Source of the DNA: Coleophora flavipennella
Lineage: Eukaryota > Arthropoda > Insecta > Lepidoptera > Coleophoridae
Length of the DNA: 64,000 nucleotides
Reading direction: 5' to 3'
Assembly: GCA_947284805.1 (NCBI GenBank)
Contig: OX369282.1
Location: forward strand, 8,917,001-8,981,000
A program made the translations under genes and the position numbers. The notes beneath the pieces are model-generated. The model was given only the letters and a program-made list of their open reading frames with translations, ran no database searches and had not been told where the DNA came from. Position 1 is the first letter of the stretch. Each line of letters starts with the position of its first letter. Below are positions 9,950 through 21,080 of the stretch, piece by piece.

Positions 9950-10690
9950 TAGTGTCTCTTAAGCTTGAACCTCGCAGTTTTCTTAAAGCCTATGCTGCAC
10001 CACTCAGTCTATCGTAAAGTATCTGTATGTACGTACGTCCAGTTCAAATTTGCGTCCAACATAAAACTTAGGAAGCGACATTTATCAGATAAAGGTACTG
10101 GACTATTTATTTGAACAGGTATTTTAGTCGGCCTACCGCTAAATAGAATAACATTCGATTTTGCACTGTTCAAGAATAAACCGTTGAATGAGAACAACTC
10201 TTGTAACTGTGAATAATCTTTATTTATTAAGCTATTGTATAGCTTTTATCGCGGGCTTTGAGGGGACCGAATCAAGAAATTTCGTAACGAAAATAAAACC
10301 TGACACCCCAAAAAAAAATATATGGCGATGGCGATTGATGATGATGATCATGAACTTTCTTAGTGTTAATTTATTACATAAACATCCCGCGCCCCAAGGA
10401 CTATATGGTACTGGTAAATACTGCATAAATAAAAAATAAATAAATAATTATAATTGCATAAGTTGATAAAAAATGCTATGCAATAGCTTTACCGCGGCAG
10501 GTCCCCGAGTGCCACACGTCTTTTTTTATTATTTAATTGTTGATACGTTGGCGAATGAACTACCACTGTAGTATCATCTGCAAACAGTACGAGAATGCCG
10601 TCTCTTATAGAACAGGGCAAATCGTTTATAAGTAACAAAAATAAGGTATTTCCAAGAGATGAGCCCTGGGGAATACCAATAGTGAAGTCC
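9950..10690 (-). pseudogene. jockey-type LINE RT fragment, interrupted
   Basis: The minus strand from about 10680 encodes GIPQGSSLGNTLFLLLINDL and then LFADDTTVV, the RT catalytic box. The same protein continues at 10190-10010 with LNSAKSNVILFSG and LDANLNW, and with an ALRKL block near 9990. About 270 bp of foreign sequence (10225-10500) separates the two parts. Stops and frameshifts are present. Confidence 0.75.
10225..10500 (+). other. Insertion in a LINE, A-rich end, unidentified
   Basis: The interrupting sequence is open for 83 codons (10188-10439, extending slightly into the LINE) and runs into ATAAATAAAAAATAAATAAA. It could be a processed retrocopy of a small host transcript or a SINE-like element. 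I do not recognise the encoded peptide. Confidence 0.35.
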
Positions 10691-10863
10691 TAGATCTAAG
10701 ATTTTTTCCACCTAGCAAGACTTCCTCAGTCTGCTGCCTGAAAAAAATTAATTGTTATTTTGTCCTTAGTTGGTAGGTGCGACCTTCATAATAAAAACTC
10801 TTTAAACTTTTCTACATCGTTTTCATTGCCTAATCCCTCTTCTCGCAGTTCCTAAACTCTTCA

Positions 10864-11130
10864 CAATAGGGATGACGAATGCTAGTCATCTGATTTATTT
10901 TTTATCATCTATAAAAAACGACATTTTGTTCTAAAAATGTATGAAATACCTAGGCGTGACGTCATAGTTTTGCAGCGTCATTTAAATACTCATTTTGTGG
11001 TTTTGGTGAATTAAAAATTGAAGACTTGATGGAAAACAAAACGAGTAAGGTTTTCCAAAGTTTATGTAGGAGGGCAATTTAGTGATCAAGAGTTCATAAT
11101 TTATTTCTGATGCTGTCGTCATCCCTATTG
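10864..11130. mobile_element. MITE family G, copy 1
   Basis: The terminal inverted repeats CAATAGGGATGACGA (10864) and TCGTCATCCCTATTG (ending 11130) are perfect. The interior shares long blocks with 30354-30618, including TGACGTCATAG and ATTAAAAATTGAAGAC. No ORF. Confidence 0.8.
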
Positions 11131-11269
11131 TTCTGGAAGTAGTATGTCTGTATGTAGTAAGTAGCTTTACTTTGCTGCGCCCTGCAGTGCATTATAAGAT
11201 GATAGAGTAGATTTACGCCTGCAAAGTATTAATAATTAAATATTAATTTTTACTACATGAAACCTAACT

Positions 11270-11425
11270 AGATAAGGCCCCAATATAATATGAGGTCTGT
11301 GCCAGCAAAGCCGTCGAATCTAAAACATTTGATAGGTATAAGTATACTTTTTTCAACAGACCTCAAAAAAAAATTGAAGGCCCCTACGCCTACCTTTGAT
11401 ATCGTTATTGCTGGTTAATTTCGTG
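11270..11425. repeat. Partial copy of the 22.1-22.5 kb hairpin repeat
   Basis: It holds the loop block CGAATCTAAAACATTTGATA and one arm (GACCTCAAAAA ... TTGCTGGTTAATTTCGTGTA). It is diverged from 22290-22460. Confidence 0.6.
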
Positions 11426-11430
11426 TATTT

Positions 11431-11976
11431 ATACAAAGTGTAAAAAAAATTGGTGTAGGACCCGTTAATTGGGGGTTCTACTCATCATACTGAACAACTT
11501 TCCCCAAGGAACCCTTAGACAATTCCTAAAAAAAAAAATTGGACCTTCATCATCAAACACCGCAGCAGAAAACCGGTCAAATGCTCAAAATTGGTCGATT
11601 TGCTGATCAATTTGTAACTACTACTACTTACTCCGCTGGCTCAACGACCCAAAGTGTGTCCTGGCCTCCGATACGAGAACTCGACCGGGCGTCGACCTGT
11701 TGGTTGACCCTGATAGGCTCTCTTCACATTGCGATCTTCTCCCATTCTCTCTAGGTGACCGGGCCACCGGAGTCTGTGAGCTTTCGTCTCTCCGATAATG
11801 TCTGGAACAGCCACCAGCTCTTAGATCTCGGCGTTTTTAAGGATAATCGATCGATTTGTAAGAAGAGTATTATTATTTTTTGCGATTTCAGCAAAGTCTT
11901 AGAACAAAAAATGTTCAGTATGATGAGTTGAAGCCCCAGTTAACGGGATCTACGCCAATTTTGTTACAACTGTATA
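11431..11976. mobile_element. MITE family P, copy 3, split by an insertion
   Basis: The two palindrome halves are recognisable at 11431-11616 and 11855-11976. Between them lies about 240 bp of GC-richer sequence (11617-11854, starting ACTACTACTTACTCCGCTGG) unrelated to the MITE, probably a LINE 3' fragment. Confidence 0.7.
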
Positions 11977-12087
11977 ATATTCTGTCATAATTTGAGTGAA
12001 TTTCTTTTTGAAGTTGGAATTTAGTTGTTTTTTTTCGAAGTACCATACCACAGTATAATAAAGAGTACTAGCGACCATACTATTAGA

Positions 12088-12573
12088 TTATGAACCGGAA
12101 CCTGAATCATAACATGAACCGGAACCAGAACTAAGATCATAACCGGAACTGGAATCAGAAACGAACCGAAAGTAATATCAGAACCGGAACCGTACCCGAA
12201 ATCAGAACCGGAACACGCCGGTTCCGGTTCCGATTTTGTTTTCAGTTCCGATTCCGGTTTTAATTCCAATCCGGTTCCGGTTACGGTTCTGATTCCGCTT
12301 TTGATTCCAGTTTTGGTTATGGTTCCGGATTCGGTTCTGATTCTGGTCCCAGTTTTGGTACTAATTGTGGTTCTGTTTCTGGTTTCGGTACCGGTTCCTG
12401 TTTAATTCCGATGCGGTTCCGGTACCGGTTCCAGTTCCGGTTATAGTTCCGGTCCAGTTTCGGTTCCGGTTTTAGTTCCAGATTTGTTTTGGGTTTCGGT
12501 TCCGGTTCCAGTTCCGGTTTTGTTTCTTGCTCCGGTTCCGGTTCTGGCTCCGGTTCTGGTTCAGGTTCATTAT
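12088..12573. repeat. GGTTCC/GGAACC hexamer satellite with strand switch
   Basis: From 12088 to about 12213 the repeat reads GGAACC-like on this strand. From about 12217 to 12573 it reads GGTTCC-like. The changeover is at GGAACACGCCGGTTCC. Variant hexamers are frequent. An 82-codon frame across it is a by-product of the repeat. Confidence 0.85.
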
Positions 12574-12579
12574 TGAAAT

Positions 12580-13130
12580 ACGCAGCTTTATCAAGCCTAC
12601 AATTGACTGGTTATTGAATCAACGTTTTCCAAGTGGCAATTTCCCATCGTCAATGGGTAGCGGTTCTGGCGACAGATTGGTGCAATGATGTCATGGAGCA
12701 CCTGGTTTTGTACCCTTGTGTACCCTTCAACGGCCAAGTCACACAACATTAACTATAATAATAAAGAAATCGCAGTAAGAACCCTTAGACTTGGCACGAC
12801 TTTGTCTAGATTTCATTACTTTTTAGAGATAAACAAGCAGTCCATCGAAACTTGGCTAGTTTTTTAGAGAATGTTTTTGATGGGATTAATATCCCAATAT
12901 ATATAATTACCCAACTGCCCTCAAAGAAAGGTAATATCTATCGCGTGTATTTTCGGGTTTTAAATATAAAATTTATAGATTAGGTTTTTATTCTGAAAAT
13001 AGTCCCCGGCGGCCCCGTTATTCCTGGCTCCGGTAGCGGTCACGTTGACAGCTGGGCATTAGGTGCGAAGAACTGAAGTGTTTGTATGAAAACGCCACCA
13101 TGTTGGTTCACCTCCGGGACTAATATTCGA
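12580..13130. other. No gene recognised
   Basis: AT-rich sequence without recognisable coding or repeat content, apart from short unique frames. Confidence 0.4.
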
Positions 13131-13139
13131 AACCTAACA

Positions 13140-13245
13140 GGCTGCAGCGTGGGGTGAGACAGGAAGAGAAACTGTTCACCGCCAACTGGAAGATGTTATT
13201 AAGCTTCTGGGCTGGGGTAGACTAGGCATCAATATCAACGGCGAG
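13140..13245 (+). pseudogene. RTE-type reverse-transcriptase fragment
   Basis: Frame-shifted segments read RGVRQ...KLFTA and then LGWGRLGININGEY, which is the pre-catalytic RT region of RTE-type elements. Only about 100 bp remains. Confidence 0.55.
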
Positions 13246-13386
13246 TACAAAGGGAGCCGGCTCGTTCCTTTCCCTCTAATATGTTTTATGGGAGCGATGA
13301 CTGACTCTCGCGTTATAGGTACTCGTGACCGCGTGCTGTCCGTGTGAACTGGCCTACTCTTGTCACAGGCTTTAATGACATTCAAT

Positions 13387-13660
13387 CATCAAGCGACTTC
13401 CAAAAAGGAGGAGGTTCTCAATTCGTCTGTATGTTTTTATTTTTTATTTTTTTTATGTTTGTTACCTCAGAACTTTTAACTGGGTGAACCGATTTTTATA
13501 ATTCTTTTTTTATTTCAAAGCTAGTGCTTCCCATGTGGTCCCATATAAATTTTATCAAAATCGGTGTAGTACTTTAGTAGAAAATTAACAAAAACCAAAA
13601 ATAATAATGCAAAAATGTACTAATTTGTTGCGATGGAAGTCGGTTTTTTAACGTGTTTAG
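13387..13660 (+). mobile_element. CCGACTTC-type MITE copy
   Basis: It starts GCGACTTCCAAAAAGGAGGA, contains CCATATAAATTTTATCAAAA and ends near GATGGAAGTCGGTTTTTTAA, so both terminal GAAGTCGG-type ends are present. The flanks (13260-13386 and 13680-13865) belong to the 6.0-6.7 kb repeat family. Confidence 0.65.
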
Positions 13661-14589
13661 CGTTTTCAATTATTTTAATGTATAACTTCTCGTGTCACAA
13701 TGTTTTCATGTTCTAATGACGTAATTTGTTTTATATCAAGGATTGGATTTAGACGTTATTAACTAATGATTTCTTGATTATTCACTAGTGACATTATGTA
13801 ATTACTATTTTATGACTATCAGAAAGAGTGTAATATGCAACTATTTTGAATAAATATCTTGAATACAGAATACATCACCCACCTTCGATTCGCTGAGACC
13901 GTGGAAGACTTAGGTCTTTTCTATATTGTACTTAGTAACAGTGCACAATAGTTCGAGCGATTTTAGTGAAATTTTCAGGGAAGCTTCAGATTAGCCCAGC
14001 GGGTGTTATTAAAAAAACCGCGGGCAAAGCCGCTGGGTGGGTTTCTAGTACAAAATATAAATTAGATTAGATTAGATTTATTTGCCTTAATGCACGTATT
14101 TACAGGTGTTAATAAAATAGAATATAAAGTACCTAGGCACTAGCATACTCAACCATAATTAGGGCATGCAAAAAAGTAAAAAAATGCATGCGTTGCAATC
14201 ATTGAGCTCTGAACCTACTACCAACCAACTACCCGTGTCACACCTGTGACGACACCCCGTACTTTGGAGCAGAGATAAATAAGTACCTACACTTTTACAC
14301 GTTTACATGTGTTGATGCCTGTACTTGAATTTGGATCAAGATCTTTAATGATTTTATCTACTCTCATAAGTTCGCATTATCAACTTCAAAACGCGTTTAT
14401 ATTGGCATACTTTATAAATGCAATACCATAATTTAAAAAAAATACATTTTGTTAGAGAAATAATGTTGTAATGTATTTTTTTTCCATTACGAGACAAGTT
14501 AAACCAAAGAGATAATATCACCAACGAAGTTCCATATCATTTTTTTTATTGGAACGCACATGCGGTTCGCGCCATTTTTACAGCAATAC

Positions 14590-14880
14590 AAAAAGTTTTC
14601 ATTCCAATTTTTACTTGTCTGTGACAGCGCCCGCTTTAACGCAAGCGCGGTGATGTGTTGGTTTTTCATTGAATTTTGTTGTAGATACTGAATTTCGTGG
14701 ATAATTTTCATTCTTGTTTAAAAATGTCTGAGATCAGTGAAAGCCTTGGTGAAAGCATTGTTTTTACCTGTCTGTGACACCGCCCGCTTCAGTGCAAGCA
14801 CGGTGATGCGGCTGGGATTCAGCGCTATGACACGTTTTGTTGTAGGTACTTACTGAATTTCGTGGGATTTTTTCTCTTAA
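14590..14880. repeat. Diverged direct duplication of about 120 bp
   Basis: 14598-14712 and 14764-14880 share the CTGTCTGTGACA block and ACTGAATTTCGTGG in the same order. A TTAGA-rich run sits at 14063-14082. I see no gene in 13870-14590. Confidence 0.6.
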
Positions 14881-14929
14881 CTTCGATCTTTGTATTTCAG
14901 TTGATTCAATCCCAATGTATGAGATAAGA

Positions 14930-15045
14930 TAAAGTAGTGTATGAAACTGCACATAATTTGGTCTTAAAAAACTCGTGTAATGCTATAAAACATACACTCG
15001 TATTATAAGAACCCTTATTATGCAACAGTTTCATAAAATGGATAA
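14930..15045. mobile_element. Small palindromic repeat (TATGCAAC/CTCGTGT type)
   Basis: ATGAAACTGCACATAATT and TTATTATGCAACAGTTTCAT form inverted ends around a CTCGTGT/ACACTCG core. The same structure recurs at 32285-32430. From 15045 to 15545 I see no gene. Confidence 0.55.
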
Positions 15046-15547
15046 GGCCATAGATTTTGCCACTTTGTAACATAAGAGTAACATAGACACTTCTACGTTA
15101 CAGTGACACAAAATCAACGTTACTAGTTACTTAGAAGTAACGTAGAAGCAACGTAGAAGCGTGATTGTCCAGGTTATAATTGCAAAACCACGACGAATTT
15201 AAAGCAAGAACACAGTAATATGCATTTGTTAATCACATACGCTTAGTTGTCCGTAAACTATGTGCAATAAAAGCTATTACTTGCCACTGAAATAGTCAAA
15301 ATTCACAATAAAATTCCCTGACGAAACACACGCGTCCACTTTTGACAAAATCCAGAGAAGAAAAAATGGCGTCTTTTTTTTATTAATGAGCTTTCAAAAT
15401 TGGGACACAATTTTTTTTTCAAAGTGGCGAAATCTACGGCCTTACCCAACTACTATTATTTATCTTTTTCACTGCCATGGCTTTAGTGTGTCAAGTCCAG
15501 TAGAATCCGCTGAGAATGGCTGAGATAAATTGTTAGTGCAATTTTGA

Positions 15548-16490
15548 TTACCTAGTGTTTTTGTTGTGAGTGCTTGTCAGAATTTGTTTTGCTAGGAGGA
15601 ATCCTACTGGAGAAAAGTATTTGTTAAACGTTTCACATATTTTATTGGGATTGGTTATTGCTTTATTATCAAAATCTAGTTTCAGGGGATCACAACTATG
15701 ACCTATTTTATTTTTAGATAAATTATTTATAAGTTGCCACATTTTTTTTGGTTTTTGTTGCATTTGTTAAATTCTTTGAAGTAGTGTGTATCTTTCGTTA
15801 TCTTGATCTTATTGGCTATGGCGTATATCTTAGTTTTAAATTTATTTTCTAATACTTTATTGCCAGGATCGTTTTTAATATAGCTTATAATTCATTTCTT
15901 TCGTTGATTCCTTGAATAATGTCCTTCTGAATTCAATCTTGTTTAGGTAAATTAAGTACCTATTTTCGTTTTGGTTACTCTGCTGTCTTTTATGTGTCTT
16001 GTTTATTGGATTCTCGCAAAATCTTGATCAACATCACATTCACACAGTCACATTTTTCAGCTAGGTCTTGTAATGTCTTGTAGTTGAGGGCTTGATAAGT
16101 GACACGTTGCTCGTGTGGAGGTTTTTGTTTTTTACTTTTTTAGTTCTAAATACACTTGTTTATGATCGGACATAGAGGAGTCGATGATGGCCATGTGGTA
16201 GGTGTTGTTACTTAGGTTGGTACTAATGTGATCAAAGATAGATTTGCTTGACCCAGTTTGTGTTTCTCGTTTATCTTGATAATTAATCTATGTCCAGATT
16301 CCTTGATTAGATTCATGTATTTTTTTCTATTTTTGTCTTCAGCAAATTAATGTTGAAATCTCCAAATACCAGTGCTCTTTTACGTTGATTTAGATGTGAG
16401 TTGTAGATTTCTAGGAAGTCTTTGTTGTTCCCTGTATCACCTTCTGAATTCATAATCTGAATATAGAAAGCCCGGAATTAATTCCGGCCG
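15548..16490 (-). pseudogene. LINE endonuclease-to-RT linker fragment
   Basis: The minus strand from about 16460 encodes LVFGDFNINLLK, an AP-endonuclease motif. It then has an ISTNLSNNTYHMAIIDSS segment followed by SDH, and at 15763-15548 KPKKMWQLINNLSKNKI, the linker before the RT. There are several frameshifts; the RT itself is absent here. Confidence 0.7.
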
Positions 16491-16787
16491 TGTGAGTCCA
16501 CCCGAGCCTCATACTGTACACAAGGAAATACTAACTTAAATAGTTAGGGATTCAAACATACTGTCGAAGCACTTTGAAACTAATGTGCGCCTTAGTACTA
16601 ATGTTATCAACAAAATACAAAGTCTGTACTTGGCAAATAATGTGAGCCAATGTAACCTACTTACGTCAGTACCTGTAAGTACTCTACTCGTAGATACCTT
16701 GTCCTATTTAAGAAAATAGAAAAACAAACCATTAAAACATCGCGTATAGTATAGAAAAGAACTTTCTACAACTCGGGCAGCTCAGAA

Positions 16788-17060
16788 GGTAGTAGATTCT
16801 ATAATTACGGGCCTGGACGATAGGTACCAGGTTGCAGGTGTTTTCTGTGACCTAACGGAGGCTTTTGACGTTATCGAAAATAAATTACTGCTGGAGAAAT
16901 TAACATGATAAGGTATAAGAAATAATGCTCACCAACTTCTTCAATCATTTCTATCGGACCGTAAGCAAACAGTTAAAGTGTCAGTAGATGGTCGCAAACA
17001 TAGATCTCAACCAGGTAATGTAAATGTAGGAATACCACAGGGATCAGCGCTAGGGAATAC
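16788..17060 (+). pseudogene. jockey-type LINE RT fragment
   Basis: The frame reads DRYQVAGVFCDLTEAFDVIE, then LLQSFLSDRKQTVKVSVDG and GNVNVGIPQGSALG, which are RT blocks up to just before the catalytic box. One in-frame TGA (near 16905) inactivates it. Confidence 0.8.
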
Positions 17061-17063
17061 TTT

Positions 17064-17285
17064 TTAATTTTCATTATTTTTTAAGGGTTGCCCTCGATTT
17101 CTCTGGGATCCTATCATCAGATCCTGACTTCGTGACAATGGGACCACCTCGGGAGTATACTCTTTCGAATGAAAAAAGAATTTTGAAAATCGGTCCACAA
17201 TTGACGGAAAAATCGGTGAACATACATAAAAAAAAAATACAGTCGAACTTAGTACTTCCTCCTTTTTGAAGTCGGTAAAAACCAC
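17064..17285 (-). mobile_element. CCGACTTC-type repeat, minus strand
   Basis: The complement of the AAAAAGGAGGAAGTAC...GTATACTCCCGAGG...GGATCTGATGATAGG blocks. It directly abuts the preceding RT fragment. Confidence 0.65.
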
Positions 17286-17539
17286 GAAATGTAATTTTTC
17301 GGCTACCTAATAAAAGAAAAATGACAAACTGAAAGCTTCAAATTCCCGCCAAAAAGTCCGTCACATCTTTCGCTACATATAATAACTAGCTGCAAAACCC
17401 GGCGTTGCTCGGGTTAAAATACATCGCATGTTTAATGGTATAAAAAATATTTGAGGATGCATTTTTTAACGTAGATAATATAGATTTCTATCTAGTCGAC
17501 CATTAAATATGCGGTGTATAGAAAGTATATTTAAGGATG

Positions 17540-17900
17540 TTCACTGTATTGTTTTTTGCAACCATAATGGAAAGCCTGAAGTTCTAAACTTCCAACTTTA
17601 CATGAAGCAGCTCGTCGTTGGCGTAAAGTAGCCATTCTTTCTTTTTTTCAGGTATTTTCCAGTTCACGTTGATCAGCAGATTGATGATTTCTGAGTGATC
17701 TTACTTGACATCGGGTTTCTTCATTAATACGTGCTCTTTCCTGTTCGTTTAAATTTTCTCTAATTCTTTTTACTCCTTTACGAATGTTTAAAAGACGTTT
17801 TTCTTTTTGTTCTTCTGTTTCATTTTGACTTTTGACGTGCTATTTTTCTTCTTTTTGAAACCACTTTGGGTTTTGCAAATACTTTTTTTCGCCTTGGCAT
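17540..17900 (-). pseudogene. N-terminal remnant of Helitron Rep/helicase protein
   Basis: ATG at 17900-17898 opens MPRRKKVFAKPKVVSKRRKI. After a one-base frameshift the frame continues NETEEQKEKRLLNIRKGVKR and on to an NEETRCQVRSLRNHQ segment. A further frame gives LELQAFHYGCKKQYSEHP and stops. The basic, Glu/Arg-rich start followed by a 'FxY...YSxHP' block matches the N-terminus of Helitron proteins. Nothing of the Rep or helicase motifs remains. The AT-rich sequence upstream (17901-17990) would be its promoter region. Confidence 0.72.
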
Positions 17901-17997
17901 TGTAAATATAAAAAGTGTAATAAAATTAATCAAAACGAATATCTTGGTTGTTACAATGATAAAACTAACGAAAAGTCACTCACTTTCGGTTTATATA

Positions 17998-19876
17998 TAT
18001 CCTTTATTGTACACAAACATTTAAATGACAAGAACTTAGAGAGGACATGTACAAAGGTGGACTTATCTCTATAAGAAATCTCTTCCAGCCAACCTTACCG
18101 GGTGTTAGGAGACTTTAAAGTATGGGAGGTAAACCTGTGTGTACTTAATAATCATAATTATAAACTAAATTAAATACAATCAAATATAAACTAACCTAAT
18201 GTACGTACATAAATAACACATACTTATAATATATTAATAGCATATATAATACATAACTAAAATATAATAATTAATGTTCTTACTAAAATAAATACTATAC
18301 TAACAAACGTACATGTTCTGTAGGGAAAGAAGATGCTCTTTAAGTTTAGTTTTGAAAGTATTAACAGAGGGGCAGTCGCGAATGTTTGCGGGCAACTTGT
18401 TCGAGAGGTTCGCAGCTTCAATAGTGAAGGAATTGGAGAAGAATTTAGTATTGGAGCAGGGAACTACCAGAGTTTTGGTGACACATTTACGTCTGGGTGG
18501 GGAAGGCACAGGTAGTAGCTGGAAACGGGAGCAGAGATATTCAGGAAAAGAAGGATTTTTGAGGATTTTGTAGAGGAGTGTGAGGATGTGTAAATTACGA
18601 CGCTGGCGGACAGGGAGCCAATTAAGCCGAGACCGATATTCAGATACATGGTCGAACTTTCGCAAGCCGAACACAAACCTGATAGCGAGGTTTTGTAGGC
18701 GCTCGAGCTTATTGAGGAGCTCCTCAGTGGCGTCCAAGTAGCAGACATCTGCATAATCGTGCAGCGGCAACAGAAGGGTTTGGGCGAGCATAATTTTAGT
18801 TTTAAAAGGCAAAAAGAACTGGAGTCGCTTAAGGGAGTAGTAAGAAAAATGCATACGCCTGCTGACGTCATTGATGTGAGAGGACCACGAGAGGTTGGAG
18901 TCCATGATAAGACCCAAATTTCGGGTCTTCTCAGTGAAAGGAATCGCAACGCCATCGTAGCATATTGAGGGTAAGCACTGATCCATGCCACCCCTCAAGC
19001 GACTAATGTCAATAATAATAGACTGTGATTTGGAAGGGTTGATCAGGAGTCCGAATGATTTAGCCCATATCTGTACCGCTGCTAGATCAGCGTTCATAGA
19101 GTTGATGGCAGCTGAGGCTTCAGAAACAGGGAAGTGAATATAGATCTGAAGATCATCGGCGTAAAGATGAAATTGACAGGTGAGCACTTTAGTGATCTGG
19201 TTAATAAATATCGAGAAAAGTAGAGGAGATAAGACTCCGCCCTGAGGTACACCATTAGAGAGCTCGCACCAATCCGACGTCGATTCTTCTGTTTTTACAC
19301 ACTGGCGCCGCCCTCGGAGGTAGGAGTCAAACCAGGGGATAACTGAGTCAGGAATATGGGATGATCTGAGGATACCTAGGAGAATATCAAAATCTACCGA
19401 GTTAAATGCATTGCTGAAATCTAGCAGAGTGACCAGTGTAAGTTTTTTATTATCCATTGCGTAACGGATGTCTTCCGTTACATTCAGCAATGCACTAACC
19501 GTACTATGATAGGGTCGAAAACCGGACTGAAAAGTGCTCAGAAGGTCATTCCTACAAAGATATTTGTAGAGCTGGTGGTGGACACAACCTTCTAGTACCT
19601 TGGATAGGATTGGAAGAATGGAGATAGGACGATATTGAGAAAAAGAACTGGGGTTGGGTTTTTTAGGAAGAGGGATAACATGAGCCAGCTCCCACGTACT
19701 TGGAAATGTGTTCGAGGACAAGTAGAGGTTCATAATGTTAGTTATAACCGGGACTACACTGTCCAGGATTGGAAGCAGCATTTCAAGGCTCAAATTATCA
19801 CTGCCCACTGCCCTAGTCGAAATCGCTTTAATACTTCGCCTAACGTCAACCTCAGACAAGTCGAGAAACTCGAAAT
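17998..19876 (-). mobile_element. Non-LTR retrotransposon (jockey/CR1-like), 5'-truncated, RT intact
   Basis: The ORF on the minus strand at 19859-18300 is 519 codons without a stop. It carries an IPLPKKPNPSSFSQYRPISI block, LDFSNAFNSVD (block A), NGVPQGGVLSPLLFSIFINQ, the catalytic LYADDLQIY and a LNKLERLQNLAIRFVFG tail segment. The endonuclease and ORF1 are missing. The 3' end is AATAAAGGATA. It is flanked by TTTATATA at 17990-17997 and 19877-19884, which restores a continuous CGGTTTATATACCG-type Helitron sequence when the LINE is removed. A related 3' tail is at about 62206-62440. Confidence 0.87.
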
Positions 19877-20159
19877 TTTATATACCGTTGGAAATCGAAA
19901 TTTCTAGTATCAGAACACTCTGGAATAGTCAAATAGTTTTTACTTTTTCATTTGATCAAATCACTTGAATTTATGTAATCACTGTTCACTCTTGGCTTCA
20001 ATTGATCTTTTCGCGACTGTAAACACGGTTCAACTGACAAAAAGTCACTGATTTTCGGTTTATATACCGTTGGAAATCGAAATTTCTAGTATCAGAAAAC
20101 TCTAGAACATTCCGATGTACTTAATTACGATATGGATCGTCCGGATTAATTTCAATAGT

Positions 20160-21080
20160 TGCACACATTTCGGATTTTTCTAGAAGCTTCTAGATTATTC
20201 CAGTCATTTCTAGAACTATCTGGAGCATTCCATATCGATTTTTACACTTGCACACAATTTTTAATCTTTCTAGATCTTTCCAAACATTTCTAGAACTTTC
20301 TAGACCATTCCATACCGATTTCAGCAGTCGCACACAATTTTGGAACTTTCTAGGTCATTTCAGAAATTTTTAGAACTTTCTGGAACATTCCATTCCGATT
20401 TTAGCAGTCACACACAATTTTGGAACTTTCTAGATCATTACAGAAATTTTTAGAACTTTCTGGAACATTCCATACCAATTTTAGCAGTCTTTGGAACTTT
20501 CTAGATCATTCCAGAAATTTCACGAACTTTCTAGAACATTCCATACCGATTTTAGCAGTCACACACAATTTTTGAACTTTCTAGCACATTCTACAAATTT
20601 TTAGAACTTTCTGGAACATTCCATACCGATTTTAGCAGTCACACACAGTTTTGGAACTTTCTAGATCATTTCAGAAATTTTTAGAACTTTCTGGAACATT
20701 CCATACCGATTTTAGCAGTCACACACAATTTTAGAACTTTCTAGATCATTCCAGAAATTTTTAGAACTTTCTGGAACATTCCATACCGATTTTAGCAGTC
20801 ACACACAATTTTGGAACTTTCTAGATCATTCCAGAAATTTTTAGAACTTTCTGGAACATTCCATACCGATTTTAGCAGTCACACACAATTTTGGAACTTT
20901 CTAGATCATTCCAGAAATTTTTAGAACTTTCTGGAACATTCCATACCGATTTTAGCAGTCACATTTTTTGAACCTTCTCAAACATTCTAGATCGATTGTT
21001 ACACTTGTACACATTCTGAAGTTTTCAAGATTATTCCAGAAATTCCAGAAATTTTTAGAACTTTCTAAAAGTTCCCATGA
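20160..21080. repeat. 80-bp minisatellite of heat-shock-element pentamers
   Basis: The regular units begin at 20311, 20391, 20471, 20542, 20622, 20702, 20782, 20862 and 20942. The spacing is 80 bp except one 71-bp unit. Degenerate units flank both sides. Fifty of the 80 bp form ten consecutive in-register pentamers alternating nGAAn and nTTCn. Eight of the ten match perfectly; the third and sixth have one mismatch. The best core is AGAACTTTCTGGAACATTCC, four perfect pentamers. The remaining 30 bp (ATACCGATTTTAGCAGTCAC and onward) is a spacer. This is the consensus bound by HSF trimers. Confidence 0.95.

Noticed and set aside
12021..12269. 82-residue frame with Gly/Ser/Pro/Val repeats
   Set aside because: It is translated hexamer satellite that crosses the strand switch.
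18464..18991. 175-residue frame overlapping the LINE RT
   Set aside because: Shadow frame of the 519-codon RT on the same strand.
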